The notes under the pieces were generated by a model that ran no database searches, was not told the DNA's origin, and saw only the letters and a list, made by a program, of their open reading frames with translations. This document shows positions 1-12,308 of a DNA stretch of 59,322 bases, piece by piece. Both the position numbers and the translations under genes were made by a program. The DNA is from Collinsella aerofaciens (GTDB lineage: Bacteria; Actinomycetota; Coriobacteriia; Coriobacteriales; Coriobacteriaceae). Within the stretch, counting starts at the first letter, position 1; every line of letters starts with the position of its first letter. The DNA is taken from positions 1-59,322 of the forward strand of contig CAJMHW010000008.1 of the NCBI GenBank assembly GCA_905213325.1. Direction: 5' to 3'.

Positions 1-340
1 CGCACACGAGCTCAAAGCCTGCTCGCGTATCGAATGCCCCCGCAAAGGTGAGCGCGGCGACCTCGCCAAGCGAAAAACCCGCACAGGCGGCAGGTGCCAC
101 GCCGCGCTCGCGCAGGGCGGCAGCTGCTGCCAGGTCGTGCACGAACACGCAAGGCTGCGTGTTCTCGGTCTGCGAGAGCTCCTCCTTGGAGGCGCTCCGG
201 CACTGCTCGCTCGTCCCCGGGCGCACCTCATCGGCAATGGCGAACACCTCGGCGGCCGCCGGCGATGTCTCGATCAAGTCGACGCCCATCGCGGGGTGTT
301 GGGCACCCTGGCCGGCAAACAAAAACGCTACGCCACCCAT
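1..340 (-). CDS. fabD: Malonyl-CoA:ACP transacylase, N-terminal part (partial)
   Basis: Translation of the complement from the ATG at 340-338 starts MGGVAFLFAGQGAQHPAMG and later shows GFSLGEVAAL. These are the GQGAQ motif and the catalytic-serine GxSxGE motif of malonyl/acyl transferases. The enzyme loads malonyl groups from CoA onto acyl carrier protein in the cytosol. About 113 residues are visible of a family norm near 300; the rest lies beyond the left edge. The start overlaps the end of fabK by 13 bp, so the two are translationally coupled in the fabH-acpP-fabK-fabD operon. Confidence 0.9.
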   Translation of the reverse strand, partial: MGGVAFLFAGQGAQHPAMGVDLIETSPAAAEVFAIADEVRPGTSEQCRSASKEELSQTENTQPCVFVHDLAAAAALRERGVAPAACAGFSLGEVAALTFAGAFDTRAGFELVC

Positions 341-1272
341 GCGCACGCACCCTTCAGGACGTGCTCGGCGCCATCGACCAGGTCGTCAACGATTTCGCGT
401 GCGCTCTGGCGCTCGTTGACCATGCCGGCAATCTGTCCACACAAAAACGAACCCTCTTCGTAGTTGCCGTCCTTGGCGGCCTTACGCAGCGCACCGGTTC
501 CCATAGCACCGAGCTCCTCGGCACTCGCGCCGGAACCCTCGCTCTTGGCATAGGCGTTGGTGAAGGGGCTCTTGAGGGCGCGCACTGGATGTCCCGTCGA
601 GCGACCGGTCGCACGCGTCGAAGTGTCGTTGGCCTTCAGGACCATCTCTTTGTACTGCTCCGAGACGGTGCACTCATTCGCAACGAGAAAGCGCGTACCC
701 ACCTGGACGCCGGCAGCGCCCAGCATAAAGGCGGCCGCCACGCCGCGGCCGTCGGCAATACCGCCGGCGGCCACGACGGGAATGTCGACCGCATCGACGA
801 CCTGCGGCACCAGTGCCATCGTCGAGGTCTCGCCAATATGGCCGCCCGATTCGGTACCCTCGGCAACAACCGCCGTGGCTCCACGACGTGCCACGAGGCG
901 CGCCAGCGCCACCGAGGCAACGACCGGGATGACCTTGATGCCCGCCTCGTTCCACGCCTTCATGTACTTGGCGGGATTGCCGGCGCCCGTCACGACGACC
1001 GGCACTCGCTCGTCAATCACGACCTGCGCGACCTCGTCGGCAAACGGGCTCATGAGCATGACGTTGACGCCAAAGGGCTTATCCGTCCTGGCGCGCAGCT
1101 CGTGAATCTGGTCGCGCAGCCAGTTGGCATCGGCGTTCATGGCCGCGATAATCCCTAAGCCGCCCGCCTCGGACACTGCGGACGCCAGCGAGGCGTCGGC
1201 AATCCAGGCCATACCGCCCTGGAACACGGGCTTTTCGATGCCGAGCAGATCGCAGAGAGGAGTCTTGAGCAT
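328..1272 (-). CDS. fabK: Enoyl-ACP reductase II, FabK type (FMN-dependent)
   Basis: A 314-residue TIM-barrel flavoprotein of the FabK / nitronate monooxygenase superfamily. N-terminal KPVFQGGMAWIADASLA, the EGTESGGHIG phosphate-binding loop and AAGGIADGRGVAAA are characteristic. FabK reduces enoyl-ACP in the last step of each elongation cycle. Position between acpP and fabD supports the FabK role over nitronate monooxygenase. It starts 2 bp after the acpP stop, behind a GGAGA Shine-Dalgarno sequence. FabK-type reductases are generally insensitive to triclosan; that is family knowledge, not visible here. Confidence 0.93.
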   Translation of the reverse strand: MLKTPLCDLLGIEKPVFQGGMAWIADASLASAVSEAGGLGIIAAMNADANWLRDQIHELRARTDKPFGVNVMLMSPFADEVAQVVIDERVPVVVTGAGNPAKYMKAWNEAGIKVIPVVASVALARLVARRGATAVVAEGTESGGHIGETSTMALVPQVVDAVDIPVVAAGGIADGRGVAAAFMLGAAGVQVGTRFLVANECTVSEQYKEMVLKANDTSTRATGRSTGHPVRALKSPFTNAYAKSEGSGASAEELGAMGTGALRKAAKDGNYEEGSFLCGQIAGMVNERQSAREIVDDLVDGAEHVLKGACAWVA

Positions 1273-1274
1273 CT

Positions 1275-1511
1275 CTACTTCTCCAATGCCGCCTCGACCG
1301 TATCGGCGAACTCGCCGACCGTCTTAGGGTTCTCCTCGGTATCGAGTTGGATGCCAAACTCGTCCTCGACGGCGACGAGGATCTCGACGGTGCCCAGACT
1401 GTCGAGACCAATCTCCTCGAGCGTGGACTCGGGCTTCATCTCGACGTCGTCAAGACCGGCGGTCTCGCGGATAACGTCGCAAACGCGCTCGAAGGTCTTC
1501 TGATCTGCCAT
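1275..1511 (-). CDS. acpP: Acyl carrier protein
   Basis: A 78-residue acidic protein with the phosphopantetheine attachment motif GLDSLGTVEI; Ser38 is the expected 4'-phosphopantetheine site. It carries growing acyl chains between the fab enzymes. It lies between fabH (51 bp upstream) and fabK (2 bp downstream), with an AAAGGAG ribosome-binding site. Length and charge are normal for AcpP. Confidence 0.97.
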   Translation of the reverse strand: MADQKTFERVCDVIRETAGLDDVEMKPESTLEEIGLDSLGTVEILVAVEDEFGIQLDTEENPKTVGEFADTVEAALEK

Positions 1512-1562
1512 GGTAGTTCTCCTTTGGTTGTGCCCTAGGGCGTTTTTATTTCCTATGTGCGA

Positions 1563-2522
1563 CTACTTCCAACGAAGCAGATAGCCACCTATATCCAGAC
1601 CGGCGCCAAATCCAACCAAGGCGATGGTGTCGCCTGTGTGAAGTGCACCGGCGTTTGCCAGCCGGTCGAGGGCAAGCGGAATGCATGCGCTCGAATTGTT
1701 GCCGGTCTCGCGCAACGTGCGAACCACGCGCTCGTCCGGCACGCCCAGGCGCTTGACCGCCTGGCTCAGGATTCGTTCGTTAGCCTGATGGAATACAAAA
1801 TGATCGATGTCTTCGACCAAAATGCCCGCATCGATCGCAAGCTTATGGACCGTGTCGCAGATGGCGTTGACGCCGAACTTGAACACGCGGCGGCCGTTCA
1901 TGGAAAGCACACTCTGGCAGTCCGAGGGAACCTTGAATGGCGAGGTGCCATCCAGCCCGGGAACGCGTAACGTCTCGACATCGGGTGCGGTCGAAAGCTC
2001 AACGGCAAGGGGATTCTCTCCCCCGGCCTCCATGACTGCAGCGCCCGCGCCATCGCCAAAGAGCACGCACGTGGCACGGTCAGTCCAGTCGAGCGCGCGC
2101 GTCATCTGCTCGGCAGCAACAACAAGCACGCGCTCGGCACGGCTGCGGGCGATATAGCCCTCGGCGACATCGAGCGCAAATACGAAGCCGGCGCAGGCCG
2201 CCGAGACATCGAAGGCAGGGCACGTCGCGCCAAGTCGCTCAGCAACGGCACACGCCTCGGCGGGAACAAGGTGGTCACCCGTCGTCGTCGAGCAGACGAT
2301 CAGATCCAGCTGGCTCGCGTCGATTCCGGACACCTGGAGTGCCCGCTCGCTCGCCGCTACGGCAAGGTCGTCAAGTGACTCGGTGGTGCAGACGTGGCGG
2401 CTCTTGATACCTGTGCGAGTAAAAATCCACTCATCCGAGGTATCGAGGAACTCAGACAGCTCGTCATTGGAAACGCTGCGCTCAGGAAGCGCCGAGCCTG
2501 TTCCAAGAATCGTGAAACCCAT
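1563..2522 (-). CDS. fabH: 3-oxoacyl-ACP synthase III
   Basis: Condenses acetyl-CoA (or another starter acyl-CoA) with malonyl-ACP to begin fatty-acid synthesis. From the chosen ATG the protein has 319 residues. It shows the catalytic Cys110 in SAACAGFVFAL, His in FVFHQANERI (about residue 243) and Asn in GNNSSACIPL (about 274), the Cys-His-Asn triad of FabH. An upstream in-frame start at 2579 exists, but the ATG at 2522 begins the conserved MGFTILGTGSALP and has an ideal AAAGGAGG sequence 7 bp upstream. First gene of the fab operon; its 5' region carries two near-identical 17-bp boxes. Confidence 0.95.
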   Translation of the reverse strand: MGFTILGTGSALPERSVSNDELSEFLDTSDEWIFTRTGIKSRHVCTTESLDDLAVAASERALQVSGIDASQLDLIVCSTTTGDHLVPAEACAVAERLGATCPAFDVSAACAGFVFALDVAEGYIARSRAERVLVVAAEQMTRALDWTDRATCVLFGDGAGAAVMEAGGENPLAVELSTAPDVETLRVPGLDGTSPFKVPSDCQSVLSMNGRRVFKFGVNAICDTVHKLAIDAGILVEDIDHFVFHQANERILSQAVKRLGVPDERVVRTLRETGNNSSACIPLALDRLANAGALHTGDTIALVGFGAGLDIGGYLLRWK

Positions 2523-2540
2523 CACTAACCTCCTTTGAGT

Positions 2541-2605
2541 TGTTGACGTGTTTACATCGACCAAGAGAGGATAACGCATTTCAGTCTTTGTTGACGTGTT
2601 AACAT
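2541..2605 (-). promoter_or_regulatory. Two 17-bp repeat boxes upstream of fabH (candidate operator)
   Basis: Box 1 at 2541-2557 reads TGTTGACGTGTTTACAT and box 2 at 2589-2605 reads TGTTGACGTGTTAACAT on the plus strand, 16 of 17 identical and 48 bp apart start to start. Each is an imperfect palindrome with TGTT...AACA ends. They fill the divergent fabH/birA region, box 1 falling just before the fabH ribosome-binding site. Inferred to bind a fatty-acid-synthesis repressor; no such regulator is encoded in the window. Confidence 0.6.
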
Positions 2606-2698
2606 TAAATTGTCCAAATGCGACAAAGGCTTCACATTGTGTCTATCTCTCGACACCATTGCGCGATTGCCTTATTTACTTAGGAGGTAGCAGCTGTT

Positions 2699-3475
2699 AT
2701 GGATTCTCGTTTAACGATAGTCGACGTAACCGGATCGACCAACGATGACCTGCTCGAAGCAGGAAAACAGGGAGCGACGCACGGCACAGGACTTGCCGCC
2801 CGCGCGCAAACGGCAGGACGCGGCCGGCGCGGCCACAAGTGGGATTCAACCGCCGGCAACCTATTGCTTTCGATTGTCCTGCGTCCATGCGTTAATCCCG
2901 CAAAGTACTCTGGTCTTGCCGCCGTCAGCGGCCTAGCGGTGCTCGAAGCACTCGAAAAGCAGGGTCTTGCAAACGAGATTGGCCTCAAATGGCCCAACGA
3001 CCTGGTCGCGCGAGGACGCAAGCTCGGCGGCATTCTGGTCGAGGCCGCACGCGATAACGAAGGCAAACCTTTCGCCGTCTGCGGCATTGGCGTCAATGTG
3101 AACTATGTGCCCCAAGAGGTGCCCGATGGCGGCCTGCCGGCAATCGGTCTCTCGGACCTTAACGAAAACGTTCCTGCCGTCGACATGCTCCTCGATGAGG
3201 TCTATCACGCAGTCGTGAACGCTGTAGATGCGTGGGCAGAACGCCTCAACGCCATGGAAGAAGACGCCGGACCGCTCGCGCCCGTCCGCGATGACTATGT
3301 CGGTCACCTCAATTGGATCGGGGAGCACGTTATCGCCCGCTCCCCCGCTGGAGACGAGCTGGCACGAGGCATATTTAGAACGGTCGACGATTGCGGCCGC
3401 GCATGCATTGAGACCGAGAGCGGCTTGTGCGTCTTCCACTTCGAAGAAGCATCCTTGCGCCCCCTGAGCGAATAG
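2699..3475 (+). CDS. birA: Biotin--[acetyl-CoA carboxylase] ligase (no DNA-binding domain)
   Basis: Attaches biotin to the carboxyl-carrier protein of acetyl-CoA carboxylase through biotinyl-AMP. The 258-residue protein shows the GRGRRGHKW adenylate-binding loop at residues 40-48 and KWPND near 97. There is no N-terminal helix-turn-helix, so this is a monofunctional (group I) ligase and not a biotin repressor. It is divergent from fabH, fitting a shared role in malonyl-CoA and fatty-acid supply. An AGGAGGT sequence precedes the ATG. Confidence 0.94.
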   Translation: MDSRLTIVDVTGSTNDDLLEAGKQGATHGTGLAARAQTAGRGRRGHKWDSTAGNLLLSIVLRPCVNPAKYSGLAAVSGLAVLEALEKQGLANEIGLKWPNDLVARGRKLGGILVEAARDNEGKPFAVCGIGVNVNYVPQEVPDGGLPAIGLSDLNENVPAVDMLLDEVYHAVVNAVDAWAERLNAMEEDAGPLAPVRDDYVGHLNWIGEHVIARSPAGDELARGIFRTVDDCGRACIETESGLCVFHFEEASLRPLSE

Positions 3476-3535
3476 GGCGCCGCAGCCGTCGGCTCGGCAG
3501 ACGAATTCGCTATCCCAAAATCTAAACTCAAAACA

Positions 3536-3572
3536 AAAGGGCCCCGCTACCGTAACGGCAGCGGGGCCCTTT
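3536..3572 (-). terminator. Terminator of the str operon (after rpsJ)
   Basis: A 13-bp GC-rich stem (AAAGGGCCCCGCT paired with AGCGGGGCCCTTT) lies between the convergent 3' ends of birA and rpsJ. In the minus direction it is followed by a U-rich run (CCTTTTGTTTTGAG), so it fits a Rho-independent terminator for rpsJ. It may also stop birA transcripts. Confidence 0.8.
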
Positions 3573-3591
3573 AAGCTATGAGCGATATCGC

Positions 3592-3900
3592 TTAAAGCTT
3601 GATGTCGATGTCGACGCCAGCGGGGAGGTCGAGACGCATGAGCGAATCAACGGTGCCCGAGGTGGGGTCGAGGATGTCGATGAGGCGCTTGTGGGTGCGC
3701 ATCTCGAACTGCTCACGGGAGTCCTTGTTCACGTGCGGCGAGCGGATAACCGTGTACAGGTTGCGCTCGGTGGGCAGGGGGACAGGACCGGAGACGCGAG
3801 CGCCGGTCTTCTGAGCGGTCTCGACGATGAGCTTCGCGGACTGATCGACGACCTCGTGATCATAGCCCTTGAGGCGAATGCGGATCTTTTGGGTAGCCAA
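3592..3900 (-). CDS. rpsJ: 30S ribosomal protein S10
   Basis: 102 residues, starting MATQKIRIRLKGYDHEVVD and containing SPHVNKDSREQFEMRTHKR, the S10/NusE signature. It is part of the 30S head and, as NusE, binds NusB and NusG in antitermination. The start codon is TTG with GGAGGT eight bases upstream. It is the last gene of the cluster: a terminator follows, so the rest of the S10 operon (rplC onward) is not attached here. Directly upstream is fusA, with no tuf gene between. Confidence 0.97.
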   Translation of the reverse strand: MATQKIRIRLKGYDHEVVDQSAKLIVETAQKTGARVSGPVPLPTERNLYTVIRSPHVNKDSREQFEMRTHKRLIDILDPTSGTVDSLMRLDLPAGVDIDIKL

Positions 3901-3960
3901 CTTAAACCTCCAAAGAGTGCGAGAGATGTTCTCGCGGATTACGTAACAGGGAGCTCGAAC

Positions 3961-6060
3961 TTAGGCGTTCTTGCTCATGACCTCGTCCACGATGGACTTG
4001 GGCGCGGGCTCATAAGAGTCGAACTGCATCGTGTAGGATGCACGGCCCTGGGTCTGGGAGCGAAGGTCGGTAGCGTAACCGAACATCTCGCCCAGCGGCA
4101 CCTTGGCACGGATGAGCTTGCTGTTCTTGCGATCCTCCATGCCCTCGATCTTGCCGCGGCGACCGGAGAGGTTGCCCATAACGTCGCCCATGTACTGCTC
4201 GGGGGTCTCGACCTCGACAGCCATGATCGGCTCGAGCAGCTGCGGATCGGACTTCTTGAGGGCGTCCTTGATAGCCATGGAACCGGCGATCTTGAAGGCG
4301 GCCTCGGAGGAGTCGACCTCGTGGTAAGAACCGTCGAACAGGGTGACCTTAACGTCGAGGACCGGGAAGCCGGCGATAACACCGGTGTTCAGGGCCTCCT
4401 GGATGCCCTTGTCGATGGACGGGATGTACTCCTTGGGCACGACGCCGCCGACGATAGCGTTGACGAACTCGTAGCCGAAGCCCTCCTCCATCTTCTCGAG
4501 CTTGATGACGGCGTGGCCGTACTGACCGCGACCGCCGGACTGACGGACGAACTTACCCTCAGCCTTCTCGACGTCGTGACCAGCGGTCTCGCGGTAGGCA
4601 ACCTGGGGCTTACCGACGTTAGCGTCAACCTTGAACTCGCGGAGCAGACGGTCGACGATGATCTCGAGGTGCAGCTCGCCCATGCCGGCGATGATGGTCT
4701 GGCCGGTCTCGTGGTTGGTGGACACCTGGAAGGTCGGGTCCTCCTCGGCGAGCTTGGTCAGAGCCAGGGACATCTTGTCCTGCTCGGCCTTGGTCTTGGG
4801 CTCGATGGCAACGTCGATAACGGGCTTAGCGAACTCGATCTTCTCGAGGACGATCTCCTTGCCCTCTTCGCACAGGGTGTCACCGGTGGTGGAGTTCTTG
4901 AAGCCGACGCAAGCGACGATGTCGCCGGCGGCAGCGTCGTCACGGTCGATACGCTCGGCGGCGTTCATCTCGAGGATGCGGCCGAGGCGCTCGCGCTGAC
5001 CGTTGGAAGCGTTGACCACGTAGGAGCCGGACTCGGCGCGGCCGGAGTAAACGCGGACATAGGTGAGCTTACCGACGAACGGGTCGGTCATGATCTTGAA
5101 GACCAGGCCGGAGAAGGGCTCGTCGAAGGAAGGATGACGCTGGATCTCCTCGCCGGTGTCCGGATCGGTACCGGTAACGGCCTCAACGTCGAGCGGGCTG
5201 GGCAGGTAGTCGACGACAGCGTCGAGCAGCTCCTGAACGCCCTTGTTCTTGTAGGCGGAGCCCACGAAGACGAGGTTGAGCTCGTTGGCCAGAACGCCCT
5301 TGCGCAGAGCGGCCTTGAGCTCCTCGACGGTGAAGTCCTCCTCCATGAGGATCTTCTCCATGAGCTCATCGTCAAAGCTGGCAGCAGCGTCGAGGAGCTC
5401 CTCGCGCTTGGTGGCAGCGATGTCGGCGAACTCAGCCGGGATCTCGTCCATCGGCTCGGGGTAGGTCATACCCTTCTCGTCGGCCTTGAAGTCCCATGCA
5501 GTCATGGTGACCAGGTCGATGACGCCCCAGAAGTTGTCCTCGGCGCCCATCGGGACCTGAGCGGCCACGGCGTTAGCGTCGAGACGATCCTTCATGGTCT
5601 CGATAGCGTTGAAGAAGTCAGCGCCCACGCGGTCATACTTGTTGATGAAGGCGATGCGGGGAACGTTGAAGGTAGAAGCCTGACGCCAAACGGTCTCAGA
5701 CTGGGGCTGAACGCCGGCAACGGCGTCGAAGACGGCGACAGCGCCATCGAGGACGCGCAGGCAGCGCTCGACCTCGGCGGTGAAGTCAACGTGGCCCGGG
5801 GTGTCGATGATCTGGATGCGGTAGTCCTTACCGTCCTTGTTCCAGAAGCACGTGGTAGCAGCGGAGGTAATGGTTACGCCGCGCTCCTGCTCCTGAACCA
5901 TCCAGTCCATGGTGGCAGCGCCCTCATGGACCTCACCGATCTTGTGGGTCTTACCGGTGTAGTAAAGAATACGCTCGGTCGTGGTGGTCTTACCGGCATC
6001 GATGTGGGCCATGATGCCGATGTTACGGGTATCGGAAAGCTTGTACTTAGGCTTAGCCAT
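3961..6060 (-). CDS. fusA: Elongation factor G
   Basis: A 699-residue translocation GTPase that drives tRNA/mRNA movement on the ribosome. The G domain shows AHIDAGKTTTTERIL (P-loop, residues ~17-31), DTPGHVDF and NKYDRVG. Domains II-V follow, including GMGELHLEIIVDRL and the YRETAG region of domain IV. Length is typical. It is 19 bp downstream of rpsG and 60 bp upstream of rpsJ in the str operon. Confidence 0.98.
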   Translation of the reverse strand: MAKPKYKLSDTRNIGIMAHIDAGKTTTTERILYYTGKTHKIGEVHEGAATMDWMVQEQERGVTITSAATTCFWNKDGKDYRIQIIDTPGHVDFTAEVERCLRVLDGAVAVFDAVAGVQPQSETVWRQASTFNVPRIAFINKYDRVGADFFNAIETMKDRLDANAVAAQVPMGAEDNFWGVIDLVTMTAWDFKADEKGMTYPEPMDEIPAEFADIAATKREELLDAAASFDDELMEKILMEEDFTVEELKAALRKGVLANELNLVFVGSAYKNKGVQELLDAVVDYLPSPLDVEAVTGTDPDTGEEIQRHPSFDEPFSGLVFKIMTDPFVGKLTYVRVYSGRAESGSYVVNASNGQRERLGRILEMNAAERIDRDDAAAGDIVACVGFKNSTTGDTLCEEGKEIVLEKIEFAKPVIDVAIEPKTKAEQDKMSLALTKLAEEDPTFQVSTNHETGQTIIAGMGELHLEIIVDRLLREFKVDANVGKPQVAYRETAGHDVEKAEGKFVRQSGGRGQYGHAVIKLEKMEEGFGYEFVNAIVGGVVPKEYIPSIDKGIQEALNTGVIAGFPVLDVKVTLFDGSYHEVDSSEAAFKIAGSMAIKDALKKSDPQLLEPIMAVEVETPEQYMGDVMGNLSGRRGKIEGMEDRKNSKLIRAKVPLGEMFGYATDLRSQTQGRASYTMQFDSYEPAPKSIVDEVMSKNA

Positions 6061-6079
6061 GTTAGTTCCTTACCTTAAC

Positions 6080-6553
6080 TTACCAACGATAGTGAGAGAA
6101 CGCGCGGTTGGCCTCGGCCATCTTAAAGACGTCCTCACGCTTCTTGACGGAAGCGCCCAGGCCGTTGGAAGCGTCGAGGATCTCGTTGGCGAGACGCTCG
6201 GCCATGGTCTTCTCCTTGCGAGCGCGGGAGAAGTTGACGATCCAGCGGATACCCAGAGCGGTGGAACGACGGGAGTTGACCTCCATCGGGACCTGATAGG
6301 TAGCGCCACCGACACGCTTGGGCTTAACCTCGAGCGTGGGCTTGACGTTGTCCATAGCCTTCTTGAAGGTAGCGAGAGCGTCGCCACCCTCGGACTTCTC
6401 GGCAACGATCTCGAAAGCGGTGTAAACGATGCGCTCAGCGGTGGCCTTCTTGCCGTCAAGAAGGACCTTGTTGATGAGCTGAGTCACCAGGCGGTTGTTG
6501 TAAACGGCGTCAGGCTGAACCTCACGACGATTAGCTGCTGCACGACGCGGCAT
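6080..6553 (-). CDS. rpsG: 30S ribosomal protein S7
   Basis: 157 residues; begins MPRRAAANRREVQPDAVYNN and contains the conserved LINKVLLDGKKATAERIVY. S7 nucleates assembly of the 30S head and contacts E-site tRNA. It is the second gene of the str operon, 73 bp after rpsL. In other bacteria S7 represses its own operon by binding the rpsL-rpsG spacer; I did not identify that site here. Confidence 0.97.
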   Translation of the reverse strand: MPRRAAANRREVQPDAVYNNRLVTQLINKVLLDGKKATAERIVYTAFEIVAEKSEGGDALATFKKAMDNVKPTLEVKPKRVGGATYQVPMEVNSRRSTALGIRWIVNFSRARKEKTMAERLANEILDASNGLGASVKKREDVFKMAEANRAFSHYRW

Positions 6554-6626
6554 GTGAAATCTCCTTAAGTGTCTACCGTGCGGCGCTTAGGCGGCACACG
6601 GCGAAAGTATCAAAACGTTATCTGGC

Positions 6627-7004
6627 TTATTTAGCCTTGGGGCGCTTAGCACCGTACTTGGAACGGGCCTGCATACGGTTCTGGACCGGAGCAGCGTCGT
6701 AGGCGCCACGGATGACGTGATAACGGACACCAGGGAGGTCACGGACACGACCGCCGCGGACGAGCACGATGGAGTGCTCCTGCAGGTTGTGGCCCTCACC
6801 CGGGATGTAAGCAGTAACTTCGATGCCGTTGACGAGGCGAACACGGGCAACCTTACGAAGAGCCGAGTTCGGCTTCTTGGGGCTCGTGGTGAAGACGCGG
6901 GTGCACACGCCGCGCTTCTGGGAGTTGTGCTGCAGAGCAGCGTTCTTGGACTTCTTGGGCACGGAACGACGGCCCTGGCGAACCAGCTGGTTAATAGTAG
7001 GCAA
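6627..7004 (-). CDS. rpsL: 30S ribosomal protein S12 with Arg88
   Basis: 125 residues with the decoding-site loops TTSPKKPNSALRK (Lys43/44 present) and RGGRVRDLPGVRYH. Position 88, Lys in E. coli and in drug-susceptible Mycobacterium tuberculosis (numbered with Met1), is Arg here. Lys88Arg is a known streptomycin-resistance change in M. tuberculosis; whether it matters in this organism is inference. The start codon is TTG, preceded by GAAGGAG with 6-nt spacing. First gene of the str operon, with a recognisable promoter at 7098-7126. Confidence 0.97.
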   Translation of the reverse strand: MPTINQLVRQGRRSVPKKSKNAALQHNSQKRGVCTRVFTTSPKKPNSALRKVARVRLVNGIEVTAYIPGEGHNLQEHSIVLVRGGRVRDLPGVRYHVIRGAYDAAPVQNRMQARSKYGAKRPKAK

Positions 7005-7097
7005 AGCGTACTCCTTCTCGAATGATTCCAGCTTTCTGTAAAGTGCAACGGCTTGAATCGAGGGGTCAGCATCCCCCTACGAAACACGCAGTTCGAT

Positions 7098-7126
7098 AGG
7101 ATACGTGCCGTTAGCTGTGCCGTCAA
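7098..7126 (-). promoter_or_regulatory. Promoter of the str operon
   Basis: On the minus strand, TTGACG (7126-7121) and TATCCT (7103-7098) are separated by 17 bp, a good sigma-70-type match about 90 bp upstream of the rpsL start codon. The 5' leader downstream shows no clear terminator. Confidence 0.6.
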
Positions 7127-7210
7127 CAGACCACGCCGCCGGGCGTATCCTTAAATAGCCACATTTCCGCAAAGCCTACACAAAAGGAATCCCCTCCTGT
7201 GCGCGCGGGT

Positions 7211-7349
7211 GGATTCCCAGACCGGGCGGCACAGGGGTTAAGTTTGCTGCTCTACAGTCCTGGCTCGCACGGAGGCCACATTAAGTGGCCTCCGGCTCGT
7301 GCGGAACTCGCGACAAACTTAAAACCTGGGCCGCCCGGTCCGGGAATCC
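7211..7349. repeat. Long nested palindrome, family A copy 1
   Basis: Outer arms 7211-7246 and 7314-7349 are complementary over most of 36 bp (GGATTCCC at one end, GGGAATCC at the other). Inside sits a second hairpin at about 7266-7303 built on GGAGGCCACATTAAGTGGCC. The same inner hairpin, with compensating base changes and different outer arms, recurs at 18593-18720. It lies between the rpoC 3' side and the str promoter. Short reading frames across it are by-products of the palindrome. Confidence 0.85.
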
Positions 7350-7384
7350 GACGTGCTCGTCGGGGCAACGTTCCCTTCCAAATA

Positions 7385-7425
7385 GGGACAGGTTTATTTT
7401 GGTCGGTTTTATCTGGGGAAACGTC
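7385..7425 (+). repeat. GGGACAGG-loop repeat, degenerate copy
   Basis: The 41 bp here match 34225-34265 at 36 positions, starting GGGACAGGTTTATTTTGG and ending AAACGTC. The perfect stem seen in the other copy has decayed: only CCAAAT / ATTTTGG can pair. It is one of five copies of the GGGACAGG-loop family in the window. Confidence 0.7.
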
Positions 7426-7476
7426 GCACTCCAGCGCTTGTCCGCACTCACCTATTACCTGTAGATCGGCGACGTT

Positions 7477-7605
7477 TTCGGAAGTATGCGGCAAATTTTG
7501 GACTTGCTGAGCGCACAGGGGTTTTGCGATAACAAACCCGCAGGTAGAGCGCTTGAGCATATGCGGTGTGGTCAACCCATCAGGATTTTGCCGCATACTT
7601 CCGAA
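7477..7605. repeat. Palindrome with 19-bp perfect arms and ~90-bp centre
   Basis: TTCGGAAGTATGCGGCAAA (7477-7495) is repeated inverted at 7587-7605. The enclosed ~90 bp holds no gene. It is in the crowded repeat zone between the str promoter and rpoC. Nothing else in the window shares these arms. Confidence 0.8.
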
Positions 7606-7682
7606 TCACACCTCAAAATGACCCGTTTTCCTCCGTCCCCAAGGGATCAACGGAACGCAACAGGTTGAGTATACGCAAGCGA

Positions 7683-7782
7683 GCGGCCCCCAGAGCGTAC
7701 AAGGTGGCATGAAAAAGGCAGGGCATTGACCTTTTGGTCATGCCCTGCCTTTTGAATGACAGATTGTAGCTCTGGGGGCCGC
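7683..7782. repeat. Family B nested hairpin, copy 1; probable rpoC terminator
   Basis: Outer 14-bp perfect arms GCGGCCCCCAGAGC / GCTCTGGGGGCCGC enclose a second perfect stem, AAAAGGCAGGGCAT...ATGCCCTGCCTTTT, with GACC/GGTC next to the loop. Internal-loop bases CAAGGTG and AGATTG are shared with the other family B copies. The inner stem ends in a T run on the minus strand 45 bp after the rpoC stop, so it could terminate rpoC. Confidence 0.85.
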
Positions 7783-7826
7783 GCAGCGACGGAGGTCGCC
7801 GCCGTTCGTTAGAACGGCGGAACTAG

Positions 7827-12302
<4,476 letters not shown>

Positions 12303-12308
12303 AGTCAA

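Noticed and set aside
3691..6078. 795-codon open frame on the plus strand opposite rpsJ and fusA
   Set aside because: A shadow of fusA codon bias: repetitive LDLGGLDLVV-type sequence and no ribosome-binding site.
7252..7596. 114-codon minus-strand frame in the rpoC-rpsL gap
   Set aside because: It runs through three unrelated palindromic repeats, so the peptide is a by-product of repeat sequence; no family features.
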